From: Cyanophora paradoxa
Lineage: Eukaryota > Glaucocystophyceae > Cyanophorales > Cyanophoraceae
DNA: 64,000 nucleotides
Assembly: GCA_004431415.1 (NCBI GenBank)
Contig: QPMI01000127.1
Location: 62,001-126,000 of the forward strand
Direction: 5' to 3'
Below, piece after piece: positions 44,545 through 55,644 of this stretch. The translations under genes and the position numbers were made by a program. Under the pieces are notes generated by a model. It saw nothing but the letters and a program-made list of their open reading frames with translations. It was not told where the DNA came from and ran no database searches. Positions within the stretch are counted from its first letter, which is position 1; every line of letters starts with the position of its first letter.

Positions 44545-46256
44545 ATGCGGGAGCGCCCGTGCCCCGTCGGGATGAAGTACGCAATAAGGCCGCCCTGGCC
44601 CATCTTGAAGCTGCGGGGGCACGTGAGGGACACGAGGGGGTACAGGGGGGTCCGGCGCACGCGGAGGTGTACTCCCCGAGGGTGGGGGGTACGAATGTCA
44701 GCGCGTTCTCAGCGAGCCTGGGGTACATGTCAGTGAGGACGGAGAAGGGGTCGGGAGACAAGGGGGGCTAAGACGCGGACATCGAGCCAGCCATTGCCAT
44801 GTCGCCTCGGAAGCCGCCGTCCGGCCTCTGCGGCGCGAGGGGTTGGGCGGGCGGGCGGGCGCGGGCGGGTCGGTGCCGTGGGGGGGGGGGGGGGGTACCG
44901 CACCTCCTCGAACGTGAAGGAGAGGGGCCCGGCGCGGTAGCGGTTGCCCTGCGCGCGGGTTCGAATCCGCGCGGCGGTGGATTCGGGGGCGGGGCGGGCG
45001 CGCCTGGACGCTGTGGTGCGAGAAGGGTACGTGCGTCGGGTCGATCACGTTCTCGACGAGCACCGTGTAGTCTGGGGGGTACGGGGTCAGACTTCAGAGA
45101 CTCGAAGGGGGGGCGGAGCCCAAGGCCCCGGCCGCCGGCACCGTAGGGCCTGCCGGGAGCAGCGATCAGGTAAGGGCGTGGTGTGGGGGGGGGAGAAGAA
45201 GGGGGGTACGGACGCACAGGTCGCGGACGACATCGACGTACTCCATGTCGGGGCGGGCGATGGTCGGGGAGAGGGGTATCGCCTCCTCCGGGCCCTCGCT
45301 CCCCGCGTCCGCCCACAGCTGCCGCGGCTATCAGCTGGGAGAGAAGGCAGGGGCGGGTGGGCGAATGGGTGGGGGGGGGTACGGGCCCAGACGAGGCCCT
45401 GCTTGACGGTGACTTGGTAGGACTTGATGCAGGTGCGGGCCTCGTTGATGGGGACCTCCGCCGGCAGCTGCGGGATCCGCAGGCACTTGCCCGCCCCTGC
45501 GCGCGCGCCTCGGACATCAGCGGCGGTGGCGGCGGCGGCGGCGGCCGCGGCGGCGGGCCCGGGGCCGGGGGAGGCGCGCCGTCGAACTGCCAGCCGTGGT
45601 AGCCGCACTCGAGGGTGCCGGCGCCGCAGCCCTCGGAGCGCGGCACGACGCGGCCCTCCGAGAGCGGCACCGCGCGGTGCGGGCACCGGTCCTCCACGCA
45701 CCGGATCTGCGCGGAGGGCGCCGCTCGGGCGCCGCTCGGGCGGCGAGCGCGCGAGGCGGGACGGGGCGGGGCGCGCCTGGTCATCCTCGTCGGCGCGCCA
45801 CAGCACGAGCGGCTCGTCGAAGAGGGAGAAGCGGTACGGCGTGCCCACGGGGAAGTCCTGCGGGCCGGGCAGACATGTCACGCGCGCCGGCGGCGGTCCG
45901 ACGGTCGGGCCGGGGCGCCGCACCACGAGGGGGGTCACGGGATACCACTGCTTGCGCCAGTCGAAGGTCTGCGCGGCGCTCGCCGGCTGCTCGGCCGGCC
46001 TTGTTTCGGAGGCCGCCGGCGGCGTCGCCTGCATCCGTACGCGTGCCGGAGCGAACGACCGCCGAGCCGCCGCGCGCGCCGCATCGAACCGGGACTGCGG
46101 CGCCCCGGCGCTGAACCTGGCGCCGCGCGCTGGCCGGCTGGCCGCCGAGAACTGGCCGGCAGCGGGGCACGTGCAGGCCCGGCCCGGGGCGCCCGTCGAG
46201 GGCGTGAGAGATCCTTTGGCCCCTGCCAGAAGGCCCTGACCGACCGCGAACGCCAT
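44545..46256 (-). CDS. Plastid Rieske oxygenase (PAO/TIC55 family), copy 2, 3' truncated
   Basis: Start at the ATG at 46256. It is nearly identical to the copy at 39000-40694, with differences confined mostly to run lengths of G or C. All iron-binding motifs are present (CPHR, CGYHGW, DPTHVPFSHH). The final oxygenase exon FKMGQGGLIAYFIPTGHGRS lies next to the kinase-tail intron, so a spliced message would join oxygenase and kinase-tail exons. Two copies with the same breakpoint mean the fusion happened before the tandem duplication. Confidence 0.75.
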
Positions 46257-46374
46257 ATCGGAAGTCTCGAGTCCCTGCGACTCTGAATTTGTGTACCCCC
46301 TCAGTCCCAGGCCCAGGCCCGCCTGGGCCCGCCTCACGCCAGCGCTAGCACAGCAGTCCGATCGACGGCGCGGG

Positions 46375-48416
46375 ATGGGAAACCAGCTCGGTAAGCGCAA
46401 GAGAGAGGATGCGTCTCCCGGGGACGCGCACCCGCCCGCATCCTGCAGCGAAGATCAGCCATCAGCGCCAGTCGAAGATGCGGAGATCGAGCCGCTGCCC
46501 CGTTCAGTTCTTTCGCGCTTATTCGCCATTCGCCGCTTCGCCCCGAAACCGGAATCTCCGACGGACGATACCCCAGCGGGGGCTGCAACCGAAGCCGCGC
46601 CGGGGGAAGCGGCATCGCCCTTCAGGCATCTGCCAGACGGCGTGCTCTCACAGATCTTCGAGCTCCTGGGCCTGCGGACCGTGGCCGTCGCGCGCTTGAT
46701 GTGCCGCCGCTGGCGCAACGTGGCCGAGACGTTCGAGTGGCGCAATCTGGAGCTTGCGGTGGAGAGCGTCGAGCAACTGGATCAGATCGCGAGCCAGATC
46801 GCGAGTGGAGGCCAGGAGTGCGGGGGCCGGCGGTGGATCCGCTTGGCGCCCGGCGCGTCGCTGCGCCTGGAGGTGGACCGGAGAGCGGGCGTTCTCCGGG
46901 CGTCGGACGGCCAGAAGAGCCCGTGGGAGGCCGCCCTCGCGCTCGCGTCGGCGTGCGCGGCGGCGAGCGGCGGCCTCGGCGAAGTCGACCTCACCTGCGA
47001 CTCCTCCGGGCCCTCGCGCTCCTGCTTCGGCGGCCTTCTCGGCGCCCTCGCGCCGCCCGGCGGCGCCGCCTGCGCCGCCCTCCGCAGCGTCTCGATCCAG
47101 GCGCGCGGCCTCTTCTCCTCCTACGACTGCAAGGGCCTCCCCGCCCCTGCCGAGTTCGAGCCGCTCCTCCGCCCCTTCCCCAACCTCGAGGGCCTCTCGC
47201 TCCCCGTCTGCTGCACCGCCGACCGCGCATCGGCCGCCGCCCTCGCCCAATCCCTCCCGCGCCTCAAGCGGGTGCGCCCTGCCCTTGCGCCCCGCGCCCG
47301 CGCGAGCCCTCAATGCACCGTCCGCAGCTGGAGATGAGCGTGGGGCGCTTCGACGCCGTGGCGGGCCTGGCGTCCCTCTCCTCTCTGGAGTTTCTCCAGA
47401 TCCACAACGAGGCCTTCGAACCCCCCGACGCGGCGCCCCTCATCGAGGGCCTCGCCTCCGGCCCCGCCGCGCGCTCCCTCAAAGAGTGAGCGGGCGGGGG
47501 GCGTTGCTGATCCGCCCCTGCTCCCGCCCTCCTCGGGCTGACTTTCCTCGTCCTTCTAGGCTCTTCTGCGTCGCGGATCTCTCCGGGGCGGCCCTGCGCG
47601 CCCTGCCGCGCCTCGCCGCACTCGAGAGCTTCTGCGGGCCTCTCGGGGTACGCCGCCCCGACCCTCCCTGCCCGCCCGCCCGCCCGCCCGCGGTCGCCCG
47701 ACCCCGCGCAGCTCAAGGCCGACGCGGGCGCCGATGACGTGGCGGCCCTCGGCTCCTGCGCGGCGCTGAAGAGCGTGGGGCCGCTGCACCTGCACTCAGG
47801 GCCCCCGGCGATCAGGGGCGCGCCGGGGAGCAGCTCGCCGGGCTCGTGGCGGCCCTCGGGCGCTCCTCCTCCATCGCCGACCTCGAGCTGCGCCTCGGCA
47901 CGGCAGAGACGCCGCCCGGGGCCACCGAGCTCGAAGCGCTCGCGGCGCTGGCCGGCGCGGCCCGCGGGCGCCTCTCGCTGGAGCTGGAGGTGGACCTCGA
48001 GCCGGGCTGGCCGGCGCAGGCCGCCGCGGCGCTGGCGCCGGCCCCGCCCCGCCGCCTCGTCCTCTCGGCCACCGTCAGCGAGCCGGCCATGGAGGGCGGC
48101 TGGCTGGCCGGCCTCGCCGCCTTCGCCAACTGCTCAGAGGACATCGAGGTCCGCCCGCCCGCCCGCCCGCCGCGCCCTTGCCTGCGCCCCGGCTCAAGCT
48201 TAGGCATGCTAAGCTTGCAAAGCTGAGTAGACGAGGAGCTGAGGGCGGGGCGGCAGGTGCGGGTGCGCACGGGGAGCGACGGGGAGGACGGGGGCGGGTT
48301 CGGCCGGGAGCGGGCGATGGAGGGGGCGGGGGGCGGCTCGGGCCCTCCCCTCCGCCCGCGTCGGCTTCCGCGGCCGTGCCATCGACGCCGGATCCGAGCT
48401 CGGGATCGACATCTAG
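46375..48416 (+). CDS. F-box/LRR protein (copy B)
   Basis: Same gene as copy A with an intact first exon: MGNQLGKRKRED to LLRPFPNLEGLSLPVCCTAD and ALAQSLPRLKR, then a GTGCGCC..CCGCAG intron and LEMSVGRFDAVAGLASLSSL, FLQIHNEAFEPPDAAPLIEG. In the exon LKADAGADDVAALGSCAALK one C is missing relative to the fragment at 36,700, which would shift the frame before LVAALGRSSSIADLELRLGT. Ends at a TAG (48,414-48,416). Its 3' neighbour is the first complete kinase gene of the second array. Confidence 0.7.
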
Positions 48417-48645
48417 CAGGGGCGGCGAGCGCAGGCAGGTCTGCCCCCGCGCGCCCGAGCGCATGCGCAGCTAGTTAAGCCGACTCGACTTTCTGTCTAA
48501 TTGCTCCGGATCCAGTCCTCCAGTTCCGGAATCCGGCTTTTTCGACTTGTCCCTTGTAGCCGGCGCCTTGTTAACATTGCAGGAAAATACTCGAACAGAA
48601 ATAAGGGGGCAGGCGCCTGCGGCTAGCGAGGTTAGGAACGGGGGT

Positions 48646-51372
48646 CTACTTGAAGCTGAGCTGGTTCAGCTGCGACTGGAGCAGCGCGTCCAGGCTCGCC
48701 CCTGCGTCGCCCGCCGCCGCCGCCGTCAGAAACAAGCGGGGAGGCAAGCAAAAGACGGGGCGCGCACCGCCCTGCGCGGGAGCGGGGCTCCCCGCTGGCC
48801 GCGGCGGGACGGGGGACGGCGCCGGGGACGGGGAGGGGGCCGGGGAGTGCATGGGGAAGCCTGCGCCCATCATGCCCATCGGCTGCTGCTGGAAGAAGGG
48901 CTGCGGGGCGGCGGGGCCGGCGGGGGGCGGGCCGCCCAGCATGCCCGGCGGGCCCGCCATCGCCATGGGCGACATCCGCGCCTGCTGCGCCTGCTGCTGC
49001 TGCTGCGCCATCATCATGGCGGGCTGGCCCATCAGGGGCGACGCCCGCGCCGCCATCGGCTGCTGCTGCGCGTTGAGCATCTGGAGCTGCTGGAGCTGCG
49101 CGGCGCGCTGCCCGGGGCCGGCCTGGAAGGGGACCTGCACGGAGGAGGCGGTGGCGGGGATCGAGAAGGCCGCCGCCGCCGGCGCCGCGACGGCGAAGGC
49201 GCCCCAGTCCAGAAAGGCGGGGGGGGAGGGGCCCGGGGACTGCCCGGGGGGCGAGGCGGAGGGCGGGGGTAGCTCGAGGGCGCGGGGGCCGGCAGCTTCG
49301 AGAAGTCGGCGAAGAAGTCGTCCCCCCCGGCCGAGGGGGCGCTCGAGGGGGCCGGCGAGGCCGCCGGCGGCGGCGGCGTCGGCGAGGGGGCGGGGGCGCC
49401 GCCGCCCGGCCCGCCCCACTCGAACAGGTCCAACAGATCCGAGGCGCCCGCCGCCGGCCGCGCGGGTGCGGTCGGCGCGGCCGGCGCTGCTGCCCTACTG
49501 GGCCCTGCCGCCGACCCACCGCCGCCGCCGCCGCCGCCGCCGCCACCGCTGCCGATCCAGTCCACCATATCGAAGAGGCCCTTTGTGTCAGCCGGGGGCT
49601 TGGGCGAGGGCGAGGGCGAGGGCGAGGCCGCCGGCGCCGGCGCCGGCGAGGCCCGCGCGGCTGCGGCTGCGGGGCGCGTCAGGCGCCGCGGGGAGCTGGG
49701 CGGGGCGGCAAGGGGCGGGGTGGACCGCCGCGCGCGGAGTCGTCAGAGGGGGTGGGCGAGGCCGAGGGGGAGGCCCGCACGAGGGCGGGTAGGGGCGTGC
49801 GGGAGCGAACCTGCGGGCAAAGGCTCAGAGAGGGGGGTACAGGGGGCGCGGGGCGGGGCGGAGCGCACGGGAAGGGACGAGGCGCCGACCTCCTTCATGA
49901 CGGCCTCCAGGCGCTGCAGGACCTGGGGTACGGGATTCAGGGGGGGGGCGGGGCGGGGGTACGGGAACTCGCCTGGAAGATGTCGGGGCGGGTGGCGGGG
50001 TCGGGGTTGAGGAGGAAGCGGATGAGCTGGTTGATCGACTCGGGGTGCCGAACGAACTGAGGGGGCCCTCAGGCCGGCTGGAAGGGGGGTACGGGGATGC
50101 CCGGGGGTACGCGAACCTCGGGGAACTTGTACTGCGCGTTGATGATCGCGAGGGGCCCCGCGTTGTCGAACGGCTGCTGGAAGAAGACGATCGTGTACAG
50201 GATGCAGCCCAGCGCCTGTGGGGGTACAACGCGTCAGGGGAAATCGTCGGTTGGCGGGGGGGGAGGGGGGGGGACGAGGGACTGGCGAGGGGGTACGCGC
50301 CCAGATGTCGACCTTCTCGTTGATGAGGTCCTTCCTGTAGAGGTCGCACACCTCCGGCGCCCGGTACATCATCGTCGAGAACCTGGGGGTATGAGCGCGC
50401 TCATCAGCCGGGGCCCGGGCGTACGGGATCGGATGATGCGGGGGGGGGGGGGGGAATCGGGGCGGGGGTACCGCTGGATGCGGTCCTACTCGTCGAGCAT
50501 CTCCTGGCGGGTGAGGTACTTCTTGGCGCGGGTCGTGCAGCTCCCGAAGTCGCAGAGCTTGTAGTCCCCGTTCTCGTGCCGGATCACGTTCTCCACCTGC
50601 GCGCCGCGTGACCCTAGCGCGGGCGCGGGCGCGGCGGGAGGGCGGGCGGGCGAGGCCGGGCAGCGGGCCTTGAGGTCGCGGTGGGCGATGGGCGGGCTCT
50701 GGCAGTGCAGGTGCGCCACGGAGAGGCAGACCTGGTAGAAGATCTGGAGGGCCTCGCCCGGCGGGAACTTGGCCCCGTTCCGCTTCCCGATGATGTCCAC
50801 GAGGTGCCCGCCTGCCGCCGGGTCGCGCGCGCGCGGCGCGGGGGGCGGCGGACCGCGCGGGGCGCACCGGAGCAGAGCTCCATGAGCATGAAGACCTCGC
50901 GCTGGTTCGGGTTCTGCTGGCTCGGCAGGATCGCCGACGCGTAGAGCCGCACGATCAGCGGGTGCGGCGGGAGCGACTTCTGCCCGCGGCGGGCGTCAGC
51001 AGAGCGGCGCGGGACGGGCCGGGCCTCGCGGCGCGCCATGACTCGGATCTCCTCCTCGGCCAGCCGCAGCGTCTCCGCGTCGTGGGCGAGCACGCGCTTC
51101 AGAGCATACAGCTCGTTCGTCTCCCTGTCCGTCGCGATGTGCAGGATTGAGTAGCCGTCTGCGCCGGGCTCGGGTACGCGGGGGCAGGCGAGGTGGCGGC
51201 GCGGCAGTGCGCGCACCAGGGCACGAATGACAGGGGCACCAGCGCGCTCAGCCGCACGGCGCCGGCCCGCACGGCTTGCACTGGGCTGGGCGGGTACGCG
51301 AATGATTTTCTTGCCACAGGATACCCAAGCCATACAGCCGTAGACGTCGACTGCGTAGTCCCCCTCAGCCAT
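48646..51372 (-). CDS. NAK-family (AAK1/GAK-like) protein kinase, copy 3, novel first exon
   Basis: Exons read from the minus strand: MAEGDYAVDVYGCMAWVSCG (51,372 down); DGYSILHIATDRETNELYAL with the beta-3 Lys in ALKRV; SLPPHPLIVRLYASAILPSQ; HLVDIIGKRNGAKFPPGEAL; VAHLHCQSPPIAHRDLK; VENVIRHENGDYKLCDFGSC; FSTMMYRAPEVCDLYRKDLI; ALGCILYTIVFFQQPFDNAG; FVRHPESINQLIRFL; and a clathrin-motif tail. HRDLK, DFG and APE are present. The glycine-rich loop seen in copy 6 (LAEGGYSFVY) is altered to xDGYSILH. Introns are GT-AG or GC-AG. NAK kinases phosphorylate clathrin adaptors in endocytosis; this role is inferred from family and tail motifs. Confidence 0.8.
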
Positions 51373-51440
51373 CGAGCCGCAGCGCTTGCTTACCGCTAAG
51401 CAGCTTTTGGGCGGAGGTCACCCGGCATCTGCTGCGCCAG
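51373..51440. promoter_or_regulatory. Very short divergent promoter (kinase / micro-exon gene)
   Basis: 68 bases between two outward ATGs (51,372 minus; 51,441 plus), containing a near-palindrome GCTTGCTTACCGCTAAGC. Repeated at 55,577-55,644 and 59,767-59,834. It ends GCGCCAG right before the plus ATG, so an upstream non-coding exon is also possible. Confidence 0.4.
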
Positions 51441-52072
51441 ATGGCCACGACGGATGAGTCGAAGCTGAAGGTATGTATATCAAGCTTAAGCGCGTCATGA
51501 TAACTCTTCGCCAAGTGCTGCGCAATGCGGAATGCGACCGCGCGGCGGGGTTTGCGCAGGAGATGGAGGCGAAGATGGCCACCAAGAAGGATGTCGAGGT
51601 GCTTAGCGGCTTGCCCTCTTCGTCAGGCGCTACGCCATCTGGAATGCACATGCGACCGCGCGGCGGGGTTTGCGCAGGAGATGGAGGCGAAGATGGGGCA
51701 TGATCTCAAGGTGCTCAGCGGCTTAATTAACAAGCTTTCTCTTCGTCAAGCGCTACGCCATCCGGAACGTGACCGCGCGGTGGGGTTTGCGCAGGCGTTG
51801 GAGGCGAAGATGGCCACCAAGGACGATCTCAAGGTGCTCAGCGGCTTTCTCTTCGTCAAGCGCTACGCCATCCGGAACGTGACCGTGCGGTGGGGTTTGC
51901 GCAGGGGTTGGAGGCGAAGATGGCCACCAAGGACGATCTCAAGGTGCGTAGCGGCTTGCTCTTCGTCAACGCTACGTCATTCGGATCCGGAATGTGACCG
52001 CGCGCCTTGCAATTTGGTTTTGATATTGTGCAGGCGATGGAATCGAGGCTGAAACAGGTCCGCTCCTTGTAG
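51441..52072 (+). CDS. Micro-exon repeat gene (copy 1)
   Basis: Six phase-0 exons: 51441-51470, 51560-51598, 51678-51710, 51795-51833, 51905-51943 and 52034-52072. They encode MATTDESKLK, EMEAKMATKKDVE, EMEAKMGHDLK, ALEAKMATKDDLK, GLEAKMATKDDLK and AMESRLKQVRSL. Internal introns are near copies of each other, beginning GTGCTCAGCGGC (or GTGCTT/GTGCGT) and ending GGTTTGCGCAG. The spliced product, about 72 residues, is a short coiled coil made of a 13-residue repeat; 'MATKDDL(K)ALEAK' repeats are known in proteins of bacteria and algal viruses. Read unspliced, the region has only shifted, non-protein-like frames. Function unknown. Confidence 0.65.
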
Positions 52073-52084
52073 TGCTGTGGGATA

Positions 52085-52314
52085 TGCGCTCTAGATCTGA
52101 CGGGATCGTGAGGTAGGTTGTGGTGGATGCAGTTGCGCGAGCAGTAGCGCAAGAAATTGTGCGTCTTTACAATGAGTCGCACCATCTGTAGCTCTTCTTT
52201 GTCTAGATCAGACTTCGACCTCCACTGATCAAGAAGCGCTCTTTGCAGTCGACCAGAATCAAGATCGTCGAAGATGTCGCCCAGCAGGTCTGTCTCTTGC
52301 TTTTGTGATCCCAT
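52085..52314 (-). CDS. Small hypothetical protein (copy 1)
   Basis: From the ATG at 52314: MGSQKQETDLLGDIFDDLDS, GRLQRALLDQWRSKSDLDKE, ELQMVRLIVKTHNFLRYCSR, NCIHHNLPHD. Helical with a CSRNCIHH cluster. The frame stays open to 51,856 but beyond ~52,085 it is antisense of the micro-exon gene's last exons. Its ATG shares the palindrome CCATGG with a plus-strand ATG. Identical copies at 56,289-56,518 and 60,485-60,714. Not assigned. Confidence 0.4.
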
Positions 52315-52459
52315 GGTTGGATTTTATGCTGTCAGTCAGGTCGAGGTCGGGTTTCTCGATTCCCTCCTAGCAACCGTCGCGCACGCCTGGAACTGCATCG
52401 CAGACAAACTGGGCCGCTCGCGCTGTAAGGAGCATCGCCTCAAAGCTCATGATCAGTAA
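52313..52459 (+). CDS. 48-residue ORF (copy 1)
   Basis: From the ATG at 52313: MVGFYAVSQVEVGFLDSLLA, TVAHAWNCIADKLGRSRCKE, HRLKAHDQ. Its stop overlaps the start region of the membrane ORF (ATG 52,449). Short and unverified; copies occur at 56,517 and 60,713. Confidence 0.3.
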   Translation: MVGFYAVSQVEVGFLDSLLATVAHAWNCIADKLGRSRCKEHRLKAHDQ

Positions 52460-52700
52460 TGTGAATCGCATATGGGAAGTCATAGCCTCGATCGCCTTCA
52501 TCATCGGTCTTGCGCTGATTGCCTCTGGTCACACCAAGGCTGGCCCAATTTGCCTGTTCATATCCTCGTTCGCCTTATCCAGCAGAAAGAGCCACTGGCC
52601 AAAGCTCAAGCTCGTGTTGGTCGCTGATTCCTCCCCATCTGGCCCATCTTCAAATTCTTCCGCCCGGGTGGCACCAGCTGCAGTACCCGCCTCGCAGTAG
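52449..52700 (+). CDS. Two-helix membrane protein (copy 1)
   Basis: 83 residues from the ATG at 52449: NRIWEVIASIAFIIGLALIA, then SGHTKAGPICLFISSFAL, two hydrophobic segments, then a basic SSRKSHWPKLK and a Ser/Ala tail. A single-base difference in a C run (52,632) gives copy 2 (56,653-56,946) a different, longer tail, while copy 3 (60,849-61,100) agrees with copy 1. Predicted small membrane protein; function unknown. Confidence 0.45.
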   Translation: MISNVNRIWEVIASIAFIIGLALIASGHTKAGPICLFISSFALSSRKSHWPKLKLVLVADSSPSGPSSNSSARVAPAAVPASQ

Positions 52701-52874
52701 GCGCCTAGGCCTGGAGCCTTTTTCTGTTCTCTCTTCCCCTTAAAGCCCCTAGTTTTTCCTTCGTCTTGCAGTTATCCCGACTCATTAGTCCTAGTAGCTC
52801 TTCATGACTCTTCGGTGATGTACCTCTATCAACGTAACGTCGGCATCATGATTGACTGTCCGACGGTCCCCTGC

Positions 52875-55576
52875 CTACTTGAAGCTTAGCTGGCTCAGCT
52901 GCGACTGGAGCAGCGCGTCCAGGCTTGCCCCTGCGCCGCCCGCGCCGCCACCGTCAGAAAACAAGCGGGGAGGGAAGGGGCCGGGCCCGCACCGCCCTGT
53001 GCTGGGGCGGGGCTCCCCGCCGGCCGAGGCGGGACGGGGGACGGCGCCAGGGACGGGGAGGGGGCCGGGGAGTGCATGGGGAAGCCGCCGCCCATCATGC
53101 CCATCGGCTGCTGCTGGAAGAACGGCTGCGCTCCGGCGGGGCCGGCGGGGGGCGGGCCGCCCAGCATGCCCGGCGGGCCCGCCATCGCCATGGGCGACAT
53201 CCGCGCCTGCTGCGCCTGCTGCTGCTGCTGCGCCATCATCATCGCCGGCTGGCCCATCAGGGGCGACGCCCGCGCCGCCATCGGCTGCTGCTGCGCGTTG
53301 AGCATCTGGAGCTGCTGGAGCTGCGCGGCGCGCTGCCCGGGGCCGGCCTGGAAGGGGACCTGCACGGAGGAGGCGGTGGCGGGGATCGAGAAGGCCGCCG
53401 CCGCCGGCGCCGCGACGGCGAAGGCGCCCCAGTCCAGGGAGGCGGGGGGGGAGGGGCCCGGGGACTGCCCGGGGGGCGAGGCGGAGGGCGGGGGTAGCTC
53501 GAGGGCGCGGGGGCCGGCAGCTTCGAGAAGTCGGCGAAGAAGTCGTCCCCCCCGGCCGAGGGGGCGCTCGAGGGGGCCGGCGAGGCCGCCGGCGGCGGCG
53601 GCGTCGGCGAGGGGCGGGGGCGCCGCCGCCCGGCCCGCCCCACTCGAACAGGTCCAACAGATCCGAGGCGCCCGCCGCCGGCCGCGCGGGTGCGGCCGGC
53701 GCGGCCGGCGCTGCTGCCCTGCTGGGCCCTGCCGCCCCTGCGCCGCCGCCGCCGCCGCCGCCACCGCTGCCGATCCAGTCCACCATATCAAACAGGCCTT
53801 TCGTGTCGGCAGGGGGCTTGGGCGAGGGCGAGGGCGAGGGAGACGCCGCCGGCGCCGGCGAGGCCCGCGCGGCTGCGGCTGCCGGGCAGGTCAGGCGCTG
53901 CGGGGAGCGGGGCCGGGCGGCGAGGGGCCGGGCGAACCGCCGCGCGCGGAGTCGTCCGAGGGGGTGGGAGAGGCCGAGGGGGAGGCCCGCACGAGGGCGG
54001 GTAGGGGCGTGCGGGAGCGGACCTGCGGGCAAAGGCTCGGAGAGGGGGCTACAGGGGGCGCGGGGCGGGGCGGAGCGCACGGGAAGGGACGAGGCGCCGA
54101 CCTCCTTCATGACGGCCTCCAGGCGCTGCAGGACCTGGGGTACGGGATTCAGGGGCGGCTGGGGCGGGGCTGGGGTACGGGAACTCGCCTGGAAGATGTC
54201 GGGGCGGGTGGCGGGGTCGGGGTTGAGGAGGAAGCGGATGAGCTGGTTGATCGACTCGGGGTGCCGCACGAACTGAGGGGGCCCTCAGGCCGGCTGGAAG
54301 GGGGGTACGGGGATGCCCGAGGGGTATGCGAACCTCGGGGAACTTGTACTGCGCGTTGATGATCGCGAGGGGCCCCGCGTTGTCGAACGGCTGCTGGAAG
54401 AAGACGATCGTGTACAGGATGCAGCCCAGCGCCTGTGGGGGTACAACGCGTCAGGGGAAATCGTCGGTTGGCGGGGGGGGAGGGGGGGGACGAGGGACTG
54501 GGGAGGGGGTACGCGCCCAGATGTCGACCTTCTCGTTGATGAGGTCCTTCCTGTAGAGGTCGCACATCTCCGGCGCCCGGTACATCATCGTCGAGAACCT
54601 GGGGGTACGAGCGCGCTCATCAGTCGGGGCCCGGGGGTACGGGATCGGATGATGGGGGGGGAGAATCGTGGCGGGGGTACCGCTGGATGCGGTCCTCCTC
54701 GTCGAGCATCTCCTGGCGGGTGAGGTACTTCTTGGCGCGGGTCGTGCAGCTCCCGAAGTCGCAGAGCTTGTAGTCCCCGTTCTCGTGCCGGATCACGTTC
54801 TCCACCTGCGCCCCGCGTGAGCCGAGCCGAGCGCGGGCGCGGCGGGCGGGCGGGCGGGCGAGGCCGGGCGGCGAGCCTTGAGGTCGCGGTGGGCGATGGG
54901 CGGGCTCTGGCAGTGCAGGTGCGCCACGGAGAGGCAGACCTGGTGGAAGATCTGGAGCGCCTCGCCGGCGGGAACTTGGCCCGTTCCGCTTCCCGATGAT
55001 GTCCACGAGGTGCCCGCCTGCCGCCGGGTCGCGCGCGCGCGGCGCGGGGGGCGGCGGACCGCGCGGGGCGCACCGGAGCAGAGCTCCATGAGCATGAAGA
55101 CCTCGCGCTGGTTCGGGTTCTGCTGGCTCGGCAGGATCGCCGACGCGTAGAGCCGCACGATCAGCGGGTGCGGCGGGAGCGACTTCTGCCCGCGGCGGGC
55201 GTCAGCAGAGCGGCGCGGGACGGGCCGGGCCTCGCGGCGCGCCATGACTCGGATCTCCTCCTCGGCCAGCCGCAGCGTCTCCGCGTCGTGGGCGAGCACG
55301 CGCTTCAGAGCATACAGCTCGTTCGTCTCCCTGTCCGTCGCGATGTGCAGGATTGAGTAGCCGTCTGCGCCGGGCTCGGGTACGCGGGGGCAGGCGAGGT
55401 GGCGGCGCGGCAGTGCGCGCACCAGGGCACGAATGACAGGGGCACCAGCGCGCTCAGCCGCACGGCGCCGGCCCGCACGGCTTGCACTGGGCTGGGCGGG
55501 TACGCGAATGATTTTCTTGCCACAGGATACCAAGCCATACAGCCGTAGACGTCGACTGCGTAGTCCCCTCAGCCAT
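52875..55576 (-). CDS. NAK-family protein kinase, copy 4
   Basis: ATG at 55,576, stop at 52,875-52,877. Same exon order as copy 3, including MAEGDYAVDVYG first exon, HRDLK, CDFGSC, MYRAPE, ALGCILY, DLLDLFEW, DDFFADF and terminal SLDALLQSQLSQLSFK. Single-base losses occur in C/G runs, for example in HLVDIIGKRNG(A)KFPPGEA (~54,985) and near the start (~55,530 and ~55,566); these look like read errors because copy 5 lacks them. The 3' flank differs from copy 3 (lower-GC module instead of the F-box gene). Confidence 0.75.
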
Positions 55577-55644
55577 CGAGCCGCAGCGCTTGCTTACCGC
55601 TAAGCAGCTTTTGGGCGGAGGTCACCCGGCATCTGCTGCGCCAG

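Larger units (their letters stand above)
36370..49900. repeat. Tandem array 1, ~5.55 kb unit
   Basis: Unit order: F-box 3' part, kinase 3' part (minus), oxygenase (minus), F-box 5' part. Copies start at ~36,370, ~41,918 and ~47,474. The third copy is shared only through the F-box 3' part and kinase 3' exons, then continues into a complete kinase gene. The first two copies differ mainly in homopolymer lengths; the third also shows true substitutions. Confidence 0.85.
51400..52874. repeat. Lower-GC module between kinase genes (copy 1)
   Basis: Compared with flanking kinase DNA this 1.4 kb block is clearly less GC-rich and carries AT-rich words such as TTAATTAAC and TTTGATATTGTG. It recurs at ~55,604-57,077 and ~59,794-61,274. 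Its right edge coincides with the kinase stop codon: homology between kinase copies begins exactly at CTACTTGAAG. From 52,701 to 52,874 no gene is visible. Confidence 0.7.

Noticed and set aside
51441-52072. Micro-exon region as a minisatellite without coding role
   Set aside because: Repeat units keep splice-site dinucleotides, phase-0 boundaries and a coherent 13-residue protein repeat, which a simple minisatellite would not preserve; still unproven without cDNA.
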